A stretch of DNA of 56,905 nucleotides from an uncultured Clostridia bacterium (GTDB taxonomy: Bacteria; Bacillota; Clostridia; Oscillospirales; Acutalibacteraceae), in NCBI GenBank assembly GCA_947626485.1, contig CANQSG010000002.1, positions 1 through 56,905 on the forward strand, read 5' to 3'. The position numbers were made by a program, and so were the translations under genes. Shown here piece after piece: positions 32,827-42,690 of this stretch. The notes under the pieces are model-generated. The model had not been told where the DNA came from, did not search any database, and saw only the letters and a program-made list of their open reading frames with translations. How positions within the stretch are numbered: position 1 is the stretch's first letter; each line of letters starts with the position of its first letter.

Positions 32827-33995
32827 ATGGGTAACGGAAGGATTGCCGTTGACAAACGGACGGCACCTCAAAACACACGGAATACGAATATAGAGTGGTT
32901 ACGTATTGTTTCCATGCTGCTGATTGTCGCTTACCATGCCGCCTCGGAATGGGGGGGGGGTATACAAGTACTGATCAGCCGATCATAGTCTATCTTACCG
33001 GAACTGTTTTCGGTTCCTGGGGATTGTTAGGGGTGGATTTGTTCCTCGTTATCAGCGCCTGGTTTCTTGCATCTCAGCCGTTTCGATCAAAAAAAGTAAT
33101 TTCCATTTCATTTCAAACGTTCACGTGGGTGTTCGGATATTCTGTCCTGTATGTTCTGTATCATCTTTTCTATCTGCATGACGGGGTAGGGACAACCGTA
33201 TTCGAGTTTTGCAGATATTCTCTAATTGGGTTTTTTCAACCGTTTTGGTGCCAATATTATTGGTTCGTGACCACTTATTTTTTTCTGTTGCTATTGTCTC
33301 CCATTTTCAATAAGCTATTGGAGGTTCTGCAAAAATCCCAAGTAGAGAAGCTGCTGCTGATCTTTATCTTTGTGCCTGTTTACGCACAGTACAGCACCAG
33401 TGCCGTATGTGATGTTTTCCGTTTTGCGTATGTGTATCTGCTGATCGGATATATCAAAAAATACGGCAGCAAAACAATTGAAAAATACGCGAAGGCGCCG
33501 GTCTATATTTTCCTCATATTGTTAGTCCTTGTGTCAAAATGTGTGCAGTACTTTCTGCCGTCGAATAAAGTTTTCGCATCGATCTGCACATTATTGAATC
33601 GTACTGTTGCGAGCACCGGACGACATTCTATGATCATTTTGATTATTGCGATGTTGATTTTCTTTGATGTGCTTCGCAGAAAACCGACATACAACCGCAC
33701 AGTCAATCACATTTCTTCCCATTGTTTAGGCGTGTACTTGTTCCACGAAAACAATCTTCTCGGGCTGCCGAATACGCTGGATGTGATTTTCAGAAGGTCG
33801 ACGTCCCTGGGGTATTTAACGCTCAACAGTTGGTTTCCCGTTCAATTCACAGGGATTGTTGTGTGCGTTTTTATTGTCGGGATCCTTCTCGAGTGGCTCA
33901 GGGAATTGATTCTGCAAAAGCCTTTCATGAAGTACGTCTCTAAAAAATGGACGCACAAAATGGAGGCAGTTGACGCATGGTTTAATACCCTCTGA
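32827..33995 (+). CDS. Acyltransferase 3 family membrane protein, interrupted by frameshift at poly-G tract
   Basis: Frame 1 MGNGRIAVDK...NIEWLRIVSMLLIVAYHAASEWGGG runs into stop; frame 2 continues YTSTDQPIIVYLTGTVFGSWGLLGVDLFLVISAWFL... to 33995. Frames meet at the G10 tract. Confidence 0.85.
32951..32960 (+). repeat. Homopolymeric tract G10 inside acyltransferase gene 1
   Basis: GAAT-GGGGGGGGGG-TATAC. Confidence 0.97.
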
Positions 33996-34029
33996 TTTCA
34001 ATTTACGGCGTGTTTGATGAGGAAATAGA

Positions 34030-35104
34030 ATGATGACAAGTACAATTCCGAGCAAGAGTAAGGCGAGAAATCCCTACATAGATATTACAAAATTCATTAT
34101 GGCACTACTTGTTGTTGCCATTCATGTGCGACCTGCCGACGGGGAACTCGGATTTATTATCGCGAATGTTATTGCTCGCGTGGCAGACCCCATGTTTTTT
34201 ATCATTACAGCGTACTTTTTATTTGCAAAAGCCAAAAAAGCAGAAGGAAAAATGGGGGGGGGTACTGAAGAATTATATAAAACGAATCGCTATACTGTAT
34301 GGGGCGGCATTGATCCTATACAGTCCGCAGATCATTTCAAGTTGCCTACGAGCAAGTGACAACGGTTTCGAAGTGGTTTTACGGCTTGTGAAGAAAATAC
34401 TGTTTCAAGGGCCATACGGACCTTTGTGGTTTTTGACCGCGTTGTTTCCGGCGGTGATATTAACCTATTTTTCTTCGAAATATTTAGGCGCTTGGAAAAC
34501 GGTTGCCATATCGTTTGCGCTGTATCTTCCGTCGGTTTTAGACACCGAATACAGCGCTCTTTTTTCAAACTGCGCTCCGATGCAATATTATACGAAGTTT
34601 ATTTTGAAAATATTTGGATCCTATGCAAACGGCTTGACCTTTGGCTTCTTCTTTTGCGCGATCGGGATGATATTTGCCTTTGAATTTGAAAGCGGCGATT
34701 TAAGGAAAGATTTATTGGCGCTGATTCTGTCTTTTGCGGCTTTGTTTGCAGAGGCGCATATCGTATGCAAATATGGATGGGGGAAGGATTATTGGGCTTT
34801 ATTTTTCCTGACGCCTGTTTGCATATACGGAATGAGAGTGTTGTTAGAACTACCGAAACACGGAGCGGAGTCGAAATTGGTCGCCAAAGCCAAATCGCTG
34901 CAAAAAATGAGCGTATTGATTTTTATATTTCATTGTTTATTCCTTGACGGATTCAATTTGGTGCTCGGCTCTTCTGCTGCGTGGTGGAATAATTATCCGA
35001 TTCTCAGGTATGGTCTTGTGGTGATATTCACGATGTTGTTTTCCGTGCTTATCATATGGCTTTCCGGCTATGACAGACTCAAGTTTCTGCGGTATTTATA
35101 CTGA
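34030..35104 (+). CDS. Acyltransferase 3 family membrane protein, interrupted by frameshift at poly-G tract
   Basis: Frame 1 MMTSTIPSKSKARNPYIDITKFIMALLVVAIHVRPADGELG...KAEGKMGG; frame 2 continues VLKNYIKRIAILYGAALILYSPQII... to 35104. Frames meet at the G9 tract. Confidence 0.85.
34254..34262 (+). repeat. Homopolymeric tract G9 inside acyltransferase gene 2
   Basis: AAAAT-GGGGGGGGG-TACTG. Confidence 0.97.
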
Positions 35105-35257
35105 GAACCGCCGGGAAAGGCGTTTGTGTCCGGCAAGGGAGCCGGTCTTGCAGAGGTACCTGTTATGCGGCGATAACGGAAGGATAACGTGACGGTGCTT
35201 GCATGGACTACGCCAAATCACCGCGAGCGTTTGACGGCGCGGGTGGATTTACGGGGA

Positions 35258-35296
35258 AGAGCGTTCGGGCTTTTTGGGCTCGGGCGCTCTTTTTTC
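35258..35296 (+). terminator. Intrinsic terminator
   Basis: AGAGCG...CGCTCT followed by T-tract. Confidence 0.65.
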
Positions 35297-35357
35297 GTAT
35301 GTTGTCACCTGTTTCCCGTCTTGGTTGTTGTAATATAAGTTAGGAGGGGAAAGTGAA

Positions 35358-37076
35358 ATGGAGATTGCTTTGGCGGAGATGGGGCGGAAGTCGGTTGCGG
35401 AGTTGGCGGCGGTTTATGCGCATGAGGCGGAGCTGGCGGGCGGCGATTTGTGCGGAGCGCCCGCGCGGGTGAGAAGGCGGGCTTGCCGGCACGTTTGGCG
35501 GGGCTGGTACGCGCTCGACGACCTGTCGCCGGCGGCGAAGCAGAAGATAGAGACGGCCGACGACGCCGGGCTTTTGCAATTTTTGCAGGACTGCGCCGCC
35601 GCGCAGGACGCGTATCTTATGCAGCGAAAGCAGGCGTTGACCGCCGCCTGTGCGGAGTTCGACGAGCCGGTGCGGCAGGCGTTTTTCGCGCTGTTCGAGA
35701 GCGGCACCGTCGAGCCCTGCCTTTGCGCGCGGGGCGACGAGCTGCTGCTCTGCGTCGAATCGGGGGTCGGGGTCGACCGCACGCTTGTTTTGCGCCGCGC
35801 CGTCTGCGACCCCGCCGACCTGCCCGACCGGCGCGTCGTCTACCTCGACCCCGATGCGCTGACCCTCGAGCTCGACGGCGACGATTGGCTTTTGCGCGGC
35901 GACGCCGAGCCGCACGGGCAGGACGCGACCTTTCCCTTTTCGATTCGGTTTGCCGCCGCCGGGGTACACATCATTTCGCTGCACGCCGCCGAGATGAGCT
36001 TTTACGACGACCTGTGGGGCGACCTCGAGCTGCTCTGCATGGCCGTTTTGAACAAATACGACGTCTGCCCCGCCTGCCTCAACGCGCGGGAGACGGCGCT
36101 GCTGCCGCTCGCCGGGGAGATCGCGCGCCTGCACTGGGCGGCGGCGCTGCCCGAAGAATTCGCGACCGGTCGCTTCCCGTTGCTGCGCGAAAAGCTGCAA
36201 GGCGCCGGGCGGGAGCTGCTGCCGCTGCTCGACCGGGTGGAGGCGAATTTTTCCGATGACCGGAAGAAAAGCCGTGCGCTCGAACAGTTGCATCGGCGGC
36301 TGAATCAAAAGCGGTACGAGCCGCTCTGGCGGGAACTGCACGCGCCCCTCGCCGCCTCGCAGGACGGGTATCCGGTGCGCGCGGCGCTTTTTTGGGACGA
36401 AAGTGATTTCGACGAAAAACGCCGGGCGGTCGCGGCGCTTTTGCATGCGCGCGGCTATGCGGGCGACTATCCGCACTTCGTGAAAACCGGCAAAATCCGC
36501 GGCCTGCACCTCGCGCGGTCGCATAATGTCAGCTATCTCGTGGGCGCGGGGCGGCGCGCCGCCTTTCACATTTTCTGCACGGAAAACTGCCTGTACGGCT
36601 ATCCGGAAATCGAGTTTCACTGCGGCACGCAGCTGCTGAAAAAGGGCGAGGCGCCGGGCGATATCTACGCCTGCCAGTTCGACACGCGCGGCCGCAGCTT
36701 CGGCGGGCTCGTCGCGTACAGCTGGGGCGAGGCGGACGCGGACGAGGCGTCGCCGCTCGACCTGGCGCAGACCGTCGCCGTCGCCGCGAAAAAGGCGGAG
36801 CTTTCCCGCCTGACGAAGCAGGAACGGCGGGCGGTCGGCGAGGTCGGCGGCGGGTTCTCGCTGACGGTCTTTCTGCTCGGCTTTTTGGTCGGCGGCGGGC
36901 TGTTCGGGCTGGGGATGACCGCCGTGCTGCTCGTCGGCGCGCTGCTGACGCTGCTTTTCCTCGGCCCGCAGGCGATCCCGCAGATGCTGACCGAAATTCC
37001 GTGGCCGGGCGTTTTCCTGCTCGCGGGCGGGCTGTTCGGCCTCGCCTTCGGCATGCTGGAAGCGATCGACCGGTAA
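35358..37076 (+). CDS. Hypothetical protein, large soluble region plus C-terminal transmembrane helices
   Basis: 572 aa; C-terminal LTVFLLGFLVGGGLFGLGMTAVLLVGALLTLLFLG and VFLLAGGLFGLAFG. Confidence 0.8.
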   Translation: MEIALAEMGRKSVAELAAVYAHEAELAGGDLCGAPARVRRRACRHVWRGWYALDDLSPAAKQKIETADDAGLLQFLQDCAAAQDAYLMQRKQALTAACAEFDEPVRQAFFALFESGTVEPCLCARGDELLLCVESGVGVDRTLVLRRAVCDPADLPDRRVVYLDPDALTLELDGDDWLLRGDAEPHGQDATFPFSIRFAAAGVHIISLHAAEMSFYDDLWGDLELLCMAVLNKYDVCPACLNARETALLPLAGEIARLHWAAALPEEFATGRFPLLREKLQGAGRELLPLLDRVEANFSDDRKKSRALEQLHRRLNQKRYEPLWRELHAPLAASQDGYPVRAALFWDESDFDEKRRAVAALLHARGYAGDYPHFVKTGKIRGLHLARSHNVSYLVGAGRRAAFHIFCTENCLYGYPEIEFHCGTQLLKKGEAPGDIYACQFDTRGRSFGGLVAYSWGEADADEASPLDLAQTVAVAAKKAELSRLTKQERRAVGEVGGGFSLTVFLLGFLVGGGLFGLGMTAVLLVGALLTLLFLGPQAIPQMLTEIPWPGVFLLAGGLFGLAFGMLEAIDR

Positions 37077-37091
37077 AGGAGAAATTTAAGA

Positions 37092-37151
37092 ATGAGCAAG
37101 CACAAAAAACGCAAAACGGGTAACGCCGCGCGGGCGCGAAAAACCGCTTGA
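37092..37151 (+). CDS. Possible 19-aa highly basic microprotein
   Basis: MSKHKKRKTGNAARARKTA preceded by AAAGGAG. Confidence 0.3.
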   Translation: MSKHKKRKTGNAARARKTA

Positions 37152-37176
37152 CAACGGCGCATAGGTGTGCTATAAA
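37148..37176 (+). promoter_or_regulatory. Sigma-A-like promoter upstream of glycyl radical enzyme
   Basis: TTGACA-N17-TATAAA. Confidence 0.7.
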
Positions 37177-37245
37177 ATAGGGGAAAAGCGGCGTTTTGCC
37201 GCGGGAAATTTGCGATTTTTGCGTTCGGATTTTGGGGGTCTTGAA

Positions 37246-39399
37246 ATGGCGACGACGGAACGAATCCAACGGTTATATGAACGGGTGCGCAAGCGTCCCC
37301 CGCAGACGGTGACCTTTACGCGGGATTACCACCGGCTGGCGGCGACGAAATACGCCGACCTGCCGACGGCCGAGGCCGCCGCGCGCGCCATGGCGGAGGC
37401 GATCGTCTCGCTGCCGGTGCTCGTGGAGGACGACGACCGGCTGGCGGGGCGCATTTATATGGACAGGGAGGTCGGCGCGGACAAAGTTCGCCCGGATCTC
37501 GACACCGCGGCGGAACCCCGTCGGCGCATCGCCGAGGAGCTGCCGGATTTCGGCGAGATGGTGCGCTCGGAGCTGACGGTCGAGACCGCCATCGGCCACA
37601 TCACCTGGAACTGGGAGCCGATTCTGCGCCTCGGGACGAGCGGCATGAAGGAGATGTACCGGGCGGCGCTGCGCCGCGCTGCCGACGAAAAGGCGGCAGA
37701 ATTTTATCGGGGCGTCCTGCTCATGCCCGACGCGATGGACGAATGGAACGCCCGGCACGTCGCCGAGCTGCGCCGCCGCGGCATGGAGGAGTTGGCGCGC
37801 ATCTGCGAAAAGGTTCCGGCGCACCCGGCGGAGACCTTCCGCGAGGCGGTGCAGGCCTTTTATTTCCAGCACATCGTCGTGATGCGGGAAAACCCCTACG
37901 GCGGCAACGGCCCCGGTCGGCTGGATTATTACCTCTGGCCGTATCTCAAGCGGGATCTCAGCCTTGGCCGCTGCACCCTCGACGAGGCAAAGGAGCTCGT
38001 CGACGAGCTGTTTTTGCGGATCGAGGAGCGCTTTTATAATCAGGACGGCTTTGTCGAGGCGATCGTCGTCGGCGGCTCCCACCCCGACGGGTCGAGCGCC
38101 GTCAATCCGCTGTCGCATCTGATGGTGCGTTCCCTGCTCGACTTAAAAATCCTGCACCCGTCGATCTATCTGCGGTTCCCCAAGGACGTGCCAGACGATT
38201 TCGTCGCGCTGGCGGCGGAATATCTCAAAAGCGGCTGCAACCGGGCGCAGGTGCTCAACGACGAGGCCGTCACCGCCGCCCTGATGCGCACCGGCGTCCC
38301 CTATCAGGACGCCGTCCAGTACGCCTGCGGCGGCTGCATGGAGGTCGGCGTGCAGGGCATGCAGGACGATTTTCTGTACCAGGGCTGGCAGAATCTGCCG
38401 AAGCTGTTCGAGCTGACCGTCACCGGCGGGGTCTGCCTGCGCACCGGGAAGCAATACGGCTTTATCCGCGCGCAGGGGCTGGAGTACTGCCGGGATTTCG
38501 AGGAATTTTACCGCGCCTTCCTCGCGGAGCACCGCAACCTGCTGCACACCTTTTTCCGCGCGCAGGATCTCTACAACGAGACCGCCCGCACCGCGCGTCC
38601 TGCCTATCTGCTCTCGTCGATGATCGGCGACTGCCTGCTGCGCGGCCGGAATCTGCACGACGGCGGCGCGCGGTATAACGATTACGGCTCCTCGCCGGTT
38701 GGCCTGCCCAACGTCGCCGACGAGCTGATCGCCGTCAAAAAAGCGGTGTTCGACGATAAAATCTGCACCGCGGCGCAGCTCGTCGCCGCGATGAAAGCCA
38801 ATTACGAAGGATTTGAGGAACTGCGCAAGCGCCTTTGTCAGCTGCCGAAATACGGGCAGGAGAACCCGGAGGCCAACGAGATGATGCGCCGCCTCTGCGC
38901 GGACGTCAGCCGGAACTACACCGACTACCGCACGGCGCAGGGCGGGACGGGGAAGATGGTCGTTTTGACTTTCATTTATTCCCCGATCGTCGCGAAATCG
39001 CTGGGCGCGACGGCGGACGGCGGCTTTGCGGGACGGTACGCCGCCCACGGCGTCACGCCGCAGTCCTGCGCGATGGACAAGGGCATCACGGCGGCGATCA
39101 ACTCCTGCGGGAGCGTGCCGTTCGACTGCTTCAACGGCGCGGCGTCGACGATGTGGGACCTCGACCCCGCCTATGCGACGCCGGAGGTCTGCCGCGCCCT
39201 GCTCCTCACCTTCTTCTCGCTCGGCGGCCAGATCTATCAGGGCAACACGACTGACGTCGAACAGCTGCGGCTCGCGCAGCTGCACCCCGAGGAACACAAG
39301 GATCTGATCGTCCGCGTCGGCGGCTTTTCCGCGCGGTTTGTCTCGCTCGAAAAATCGTTGCAGGACGAGATCATCGCCCGCGTGCGGCACGGCAGATAA
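37246..39399 (+). CDS. Glycyl radical enzyme (pyruvate formate-lyase superfamily), function unknown
   Basis: Active site AVQYACGGCMEVGVQG; C-terminal glycyl loop LIVRVGGFSARFVSL. Confidence 0.88.
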   Translation: MATTERIQRLYERVRKRPPQTVTFTRDYHRLAATKYADLPTAEAAARAMAEAIVSLPVLVEDDDRLAGRIYMDREVGADKVRPDLDTAAEPRRRIAEELPDFGEMVRSELTVETAIGHITWNWEPILRLGTSGMKEMYRAALRRAADEKAAEFYRGVLLMPDAMDEWNARHVAELRRRGMEELARICEKVPAHPAETFREAVQAFYFQHIVVMRENPYGGNGPGRLDYYLWPYLKRDLSLGRCTLDEAKELVDELFLRIEERFYNQDGFVEAIVVGGSHPDGSSAVNPLSHLMVRSLLDLKILHPSIYLRFPKDVPDDFVALAAEYLKSGCNRAQVLNDEAVTAALMRTGVPYQDAVQYACGGCMEVGVQGMQDDFLYQGWQNLPKLFELTVTGGVCLRTGKQYGFIRAQGLEYCRDFEEFYRAFLAEHRNLLHTFFRAQDLYNETARTARPAYLLSSMIGDCLLRGRNLHDGGARYNDYGSSPVGLPNVADELIAVKKAVFDDKICTAAQLVAAMKANYEGFEELRKRLCQLPKYGQENPEANEMMRRLCADVSRNYTDYRTAQGGTGKMVVLTFIYSPIVAKSLGATADGGFAGRYAAHGVTPQSCAMDKGITAAINSCGSVPFDCFNGAASTMWDLDPAYATPEVCRALLLTFFSLGGQIYQGNTTDVEQLRLAQLHPEEHKDLIVRVGGFSARFVSLEKSLQDEIIARVRHGR

Positions 39400-39422
39400 C
39401 CCGATTTTCCCTTTCGTTCGAC

Positions 39423-39474
39423 AAAAAAACTGCGCTCCCATTTCTTGCGGGGGCGCAGTTTTTTGTCGGTTTGC
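39423..39474. terminator. Bidirectional terminator
   Basis: AAAAAACTGCGCTCCC...GGGGGCGCAGTTTTTT. Confidence 0.8.
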
Positions 39475-39475
39475 G

Positions 39476-41086
39476 TCAGCGGGCGGCGCGCAGCACGGCG
39501 GCGTTGCGCCAGTAGTCGTTGGTGAGGATCGTGTCGACCCCGAGGCGCAGGTAGTGGGCGGTCTCGGCGGGGTCGTCCGACCAGAAGAGGTTGACGCGCA
39601 GGCCGTTCGCGTGGGCGCGCGGGATGATCTCCTCGACGTACCCTTCGCCGTAGGCCTCGAAATTCGACTTGCAGAGCTGGATTTTCTTCGCGCCGACCAG
39701 CAGCGCCTTGTCGACGAGGTCTTTCATGTCGTGATCCCCCGTGCAGCGGGCGATGTCGGGCGCGAGGCGGCGCAGCTGCTGCAACACCGGCACGCTGCTC
39801 ATGAAATAACAGTGCCGGCGGCAATCGTAGGCGTCGATGAGCGCGACGATCTTTTTGAGGTAATCCTCCGGCCATTCGCCGCCGTTCGCCGGCTCCTTGA
39901 TGTGCAGGTTCAAAATCGCCTGCCCGGCGAAATGCCGCAGGACGTCCTCGAAGCGCGGGATTTTCATGCCCGCGAAGGCGGCGTCGTATTTCGAGCCGAA
40001 ATCATATTGCAGCAGCTCGGCGTAGGTGTGCGCGGTGACGTGTCCCGTTCCGTCCGAAACGCGGTCGAGGAAGCCGTCGTGCAGCGTGACGACCTCGCCG
40101 TCCGCCGTCTGCCACAGATCGAGCTCGAGCTCCTCGGCGCCGAGGGCGACGGCGGCGCCGAAAGCCGGCAGACTGTTCTCGGGCGCGACCGAGTTAAAGC
40201 CCCGGTGGGCGCAGATGCGCGGATAGGGCATGATGTCGTCGAACGGCACAATGGCGCTGCCCGCCTGCCGGTATTTCCAGGGCTCGCGCCCGGATTCGAT
40301 ATAATGATGATGGGGCGCGTCGGGGTTGCCGAATCCGGCGGGCTTTAAATACCGCCGGTGGGGGTCGAATTCCGCCGTGGCGCTGCCGACCTCGTTTTTC
40401 AGGTCGGCGAGCACGGTGCCGTCGGGGGCGACGATCATGCTGCACCCGCCCACCGGCGAATCGGCGCCGAGGCTGACCGACGCGCGCACGACATAGGCGT
40501 TGCAGTTGTAGGCGCAGAATTTCGTGATCGTCGCGATGGCGTCGGGCGTGTCGCTGCGCTGGTGGGAGCAGGCGATGATGACGTCGGGGTCGAACCGCGC
40601 CATGTTGGCGAAGAGCTCGTAAAAATAATTGTCATAGCAGGTCAGAAACCCGTATTTCACGCCGTCGATCTCGAGCAGATAGGGCGCGGAAAAGCTGCGG
40701 GTGTAGCCGGTATCGAGGTACCGCTGCTCCGACGGCACCAGGTGCTGCTTGTCATATCGCCCCGCCTGCGCGCCGGTGCGGTCGAAGACGACGGTCGAAT
40801 TCCGCGGACCGGTCGGCGTCTGCTGCATCATGTTGATGCAGAGCACGGCGTTGCAGCGCGCGGCGGTCTCGGCCGCCTTTTTTGCCAGCGCGGGGCCGTA
40901 TTTTTGCGCGTCCTCGGCGTGCTGTGAGAGTTCGGCGACAAGGGCGGGCTGATCGCAGCTCTCGGGAAACACGATCAGGTCGAGGCTCTCGTCGCAGCGG
41001 TCGAGCGCCTCCATCTCCCACCGGAACAGCTCCTCCGCGCGCGCATGGTCGCGGGAATAAAACGGCTGCACAATACAGGCTTTCAT
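39476..41086 (-). CDS. Carbon-nitrogen hydrolase (nitrilase) fused to glycerophosphodiester phosphodiesterase-like domain
   Basis: N-term ...LIVFPESCDQP... GFLTCYDNYFYELFAN...; C-term ICAHRGFNSVAPENSLPAFGAAVALGAEELELDLWQTADGEVVTLHDGFLDRVSDGTG. Confidence 0.9.
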   Translation of the reverse strand: MKACIVQPFYSRDHARAEELFRWEMEALDRCDESLDLIVFPESCDQPALVAELSQHAEDAQKYGPALAKKAAETAARCNAVLCINMMQQTPTGPRNSTVVFDRTGAQAGRYDKQHLVPSEQRYLDTGYTRSFSAPYLLEIDGVKYGFLTCYDNYFYELFANMARFDPDVIIACSHQRSDTPDAIATITKFCAYNCNAYVVRASVSLGADSPVGGCSMIVAPDGTVLADLKNEVGSATAEFDPHRRYLKPAGFGNPDAPHHHYIESGREPWKYRQAGSAIVPFDDIMPYPRICAHRGFNSVAPENSLPAFGAAVALGAEELELDLWQTADGEVVTLHDGFLDRVSDGTGHVTAHTYAELLQYDFGSKYDAAFAGMKIPRFEDVLRHFAGQAILNLHIKEPANGGEWPEDYLKKIVALIDAYDCRRHCYFMSSVPVLQQLRRLAPDIARCTGDHDMKDLVDKALLVGAKKIQLCKSNFEAYGEGYVEEIIPRAHANGLRVNLFWSDDPAETAHYLRLGVDTILTNDYWRNAAVLRAAR

Positions 41087-41224
41087 AAAAACGTCTCCTT
41101 TTTGCGGCTTGAATTTTGCGGCTTGAATTCTTTATAAGGATAGCATAAACGGCTGAGTAAAGCAAGCGTTTTTGCGGCCGGAGAGGAAAATTGGCGGAGT
41201 TTTGGGGGAAAGGCGGCCGGGCCC

Positions 41225-41365
41225 GCGCCGCTGGCGCGGTAGTGATGAACTAAGAGTGAAGAGTGAAGAGTGTCGGTGTCGCCTGCGGCGACGGATAAAA
41301 ACATGTGCCCGCAGGGCACGCATCATTGCCGAAGGCAACATCATTTGCCCGAAGGGGAAACATCA
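41225..41365 (+). repeat. Hairpin-array repeat, copy R1
   Basis: Leader CCGCGCCGCTGGCGCGGTAGTGATGAACTAAGAGTGAAGAGTGAAGAGTG; hairpins at 41278-41292, 41305-41319, 41326-41338, 41345-41359, CATCAT spacers. Confidence 0.85.
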
Positions 41366-41484
41366 TAGGGAACGCCTGCGGCCGCCGCCGGGGGCGGAGG
41401 AAGGGAGCAGGGGTTCGCGCCGCGGTCAAAAAAGCCGAGGAAAGGCGCCGGCAGGCGCCCGAGAGCTTTTTTGGGCACCGCAAG

Positions 41485-41523
41485 AGGGCAGAGCCTGCAT
41501 CATTTGCCCGACAGGGCAACATC
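41485..41523 (+). repeat. Hairpin-array repeat, partial copy R1b
   Basis: GCCTGCATCAT-TTGCCCGACAGGGCAA-CATC. Confidence 0.65.
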
Positions 41524-41591
41524 TTTTTGGGGTTGCAGTCGGCGGCGGATTGTGGTATGCTGAAAGGAGAAAACAACGAGGGGGCGACGGT

Positions 41592-42524
41592 ATGGGAGAA
41601 GCGGAACCTTTTTACCAGATCGGCAGCGGCAAAACGCCGGTCGTGCTGTCGGGGCTGCTCGCGGCGGTGTTCGGCGGGCTTGCCGTTTGGCTGCGCGCGA
41701 CCCGCTCCGACGCGTTTCCCCTTTTGGCGCTTTTCGCCTGCTTTGCCCTGCTCGTCTTTTTGCTGACGCTTTACCGCTTTTTTGCGTTCCGGGTGCGCAT
41801 CGACGCCGACGGGGTGTATTGCCGGACGCGACCCGGCAACGGCAGGCGCTATCGCTACGCCGAAATTCGCCGCGCGTGGCAGAGCGGCGGCCTGGAGCAC
41901 GCCGACACGCCGGAAAGCTATTGCCATCTTTCCCTTGCCGACGGTCGGCTCCTGCGCTTCCCGTTTTATCCAAACGACGAGGAAGCGATCGAATATCTGC
42001 TCGCGCAGGTGGCGGTGGCGCAGCACGACGCCGAAACGCCCGAAGAATACCGCATCGACGGCAAATATTTCGGCAGATCCCGCCTTGCGGTCGGCGTTAT
42101 TCTGCTCGCGCTGCTCCTCGGCGGGCTGTTTGCCGCGCGCTCGCTCGAAATCCGGCTTTTCCTGCTGCCCGGCGTCGCGCTCGCGCTGGCGCTCTGTATC
42201 TTCCTTGCGGTGCGGTATTTCTGCTTTTCGGTGCGAATCGGCGACGACGGCTTTTTCTGCCGGACGACGCCGCGAAACGGCCGCTTTTACCCCTATCGCG
42301 AGGTCGTCGCCTGCCGGGTCATTCGCCGAGTAGTGCGCCGCCGCGGCTCGCGCCGCCTCTATTCGGTGGGGCAGGGCGTGGAAAAGGGGTATTTTCTGTT
42401 TGAATTCACCTGCGCGGACGGCGCAAGGCGGCGGTTTGTCTTTGAGAATGCGGTCAGCGGCCATGAGATCGATGTGCTCCAATCGCGCATTCAGCAGGGA
42501 AAGTCCGCGCCGCTGGCGCGGTAG
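41592..42524 (+). CDS. Membrane protein, hypothetical, with two similar TM plus soluble modules
   Basis: MGEAEPFYQIGSGKTPVVLSGLLAAVFGGLAVWL... FRVRIDADGVYCRTRPGNGRRYRYAEI and FSVRIGDDGFFCRTTPRNGRFYPYREV. Confidence 0.75.
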   Translation: MGEAEPFYQIGSGKTPVVLSGLLAAVFGGLAVWLRATRSDAFPLLALFACFALLVFLLTLYRFFAFRVRIDADGVYCRTRPGNGRRYRYAEIRRAWQSGGLEHADTPESYCHLSLADGRLLRFPFYPNDEEAIEYLLAQVAVAQHDAETPEEYRIDGKYFGRSRLAVGVILLALLLGGLFAARSLEIRLFLLPGVALALALCIFLAVRYFCFSVRIGDDGFFCRTTPRNGRFYPYREVVACRVIRRVVRRRGSRRLYSVGQGVEKGYFLFEFTCADGARRRFVFENAVSGHEIDVLQSRIQQGKSAPLAR

Positions 42525-42690
42525 TGATGAACTAAGAGTGAAGAGTGAAGAGTGGCGGTGTCCGCTTCGCGGACGAATAATAACATGTGCCCGAAGGGCA
42601 CGCATCATGGGCGAAGCCTGCATCATTTGCCCGCAGGGCAAGCATCATTACCGAAGGTAACATCATTGTTTGCCCGTCAGGGCAAACATC
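42504..42690 (+). repeat. Hairpin-array repeat, copy R2 (longest)
   Basis: Same leader as R1; hairpins at 42560-42574, 42587-42601, 42610-42618, 42627-42641, 42648-42660, 42668-42687. Confidence 0.88.

Noticed and set aside
35105-35257. Intergenic segment considered as a structured RNA
   Set aside because: Some GC-rich inverted segments but no match to an RNA class I can recognise; only the terminator at 35258-35296 is supported.
41250-42641. 463-aa minus-strand ORF spanning the hairpin repeats
   Set aside because: Begins and ends in repeat-derived sequence (MMQASPMMRALRAH / SLFTLSSS) and is antisense to the 41592-42524 gene.
42560-42690. Hairpin array considered as a CRISPR
   Set aside because: Units are short palindromes with 6-8 bp CATCAT spacers; no constant repeat, no unique spacers and no cas genes.
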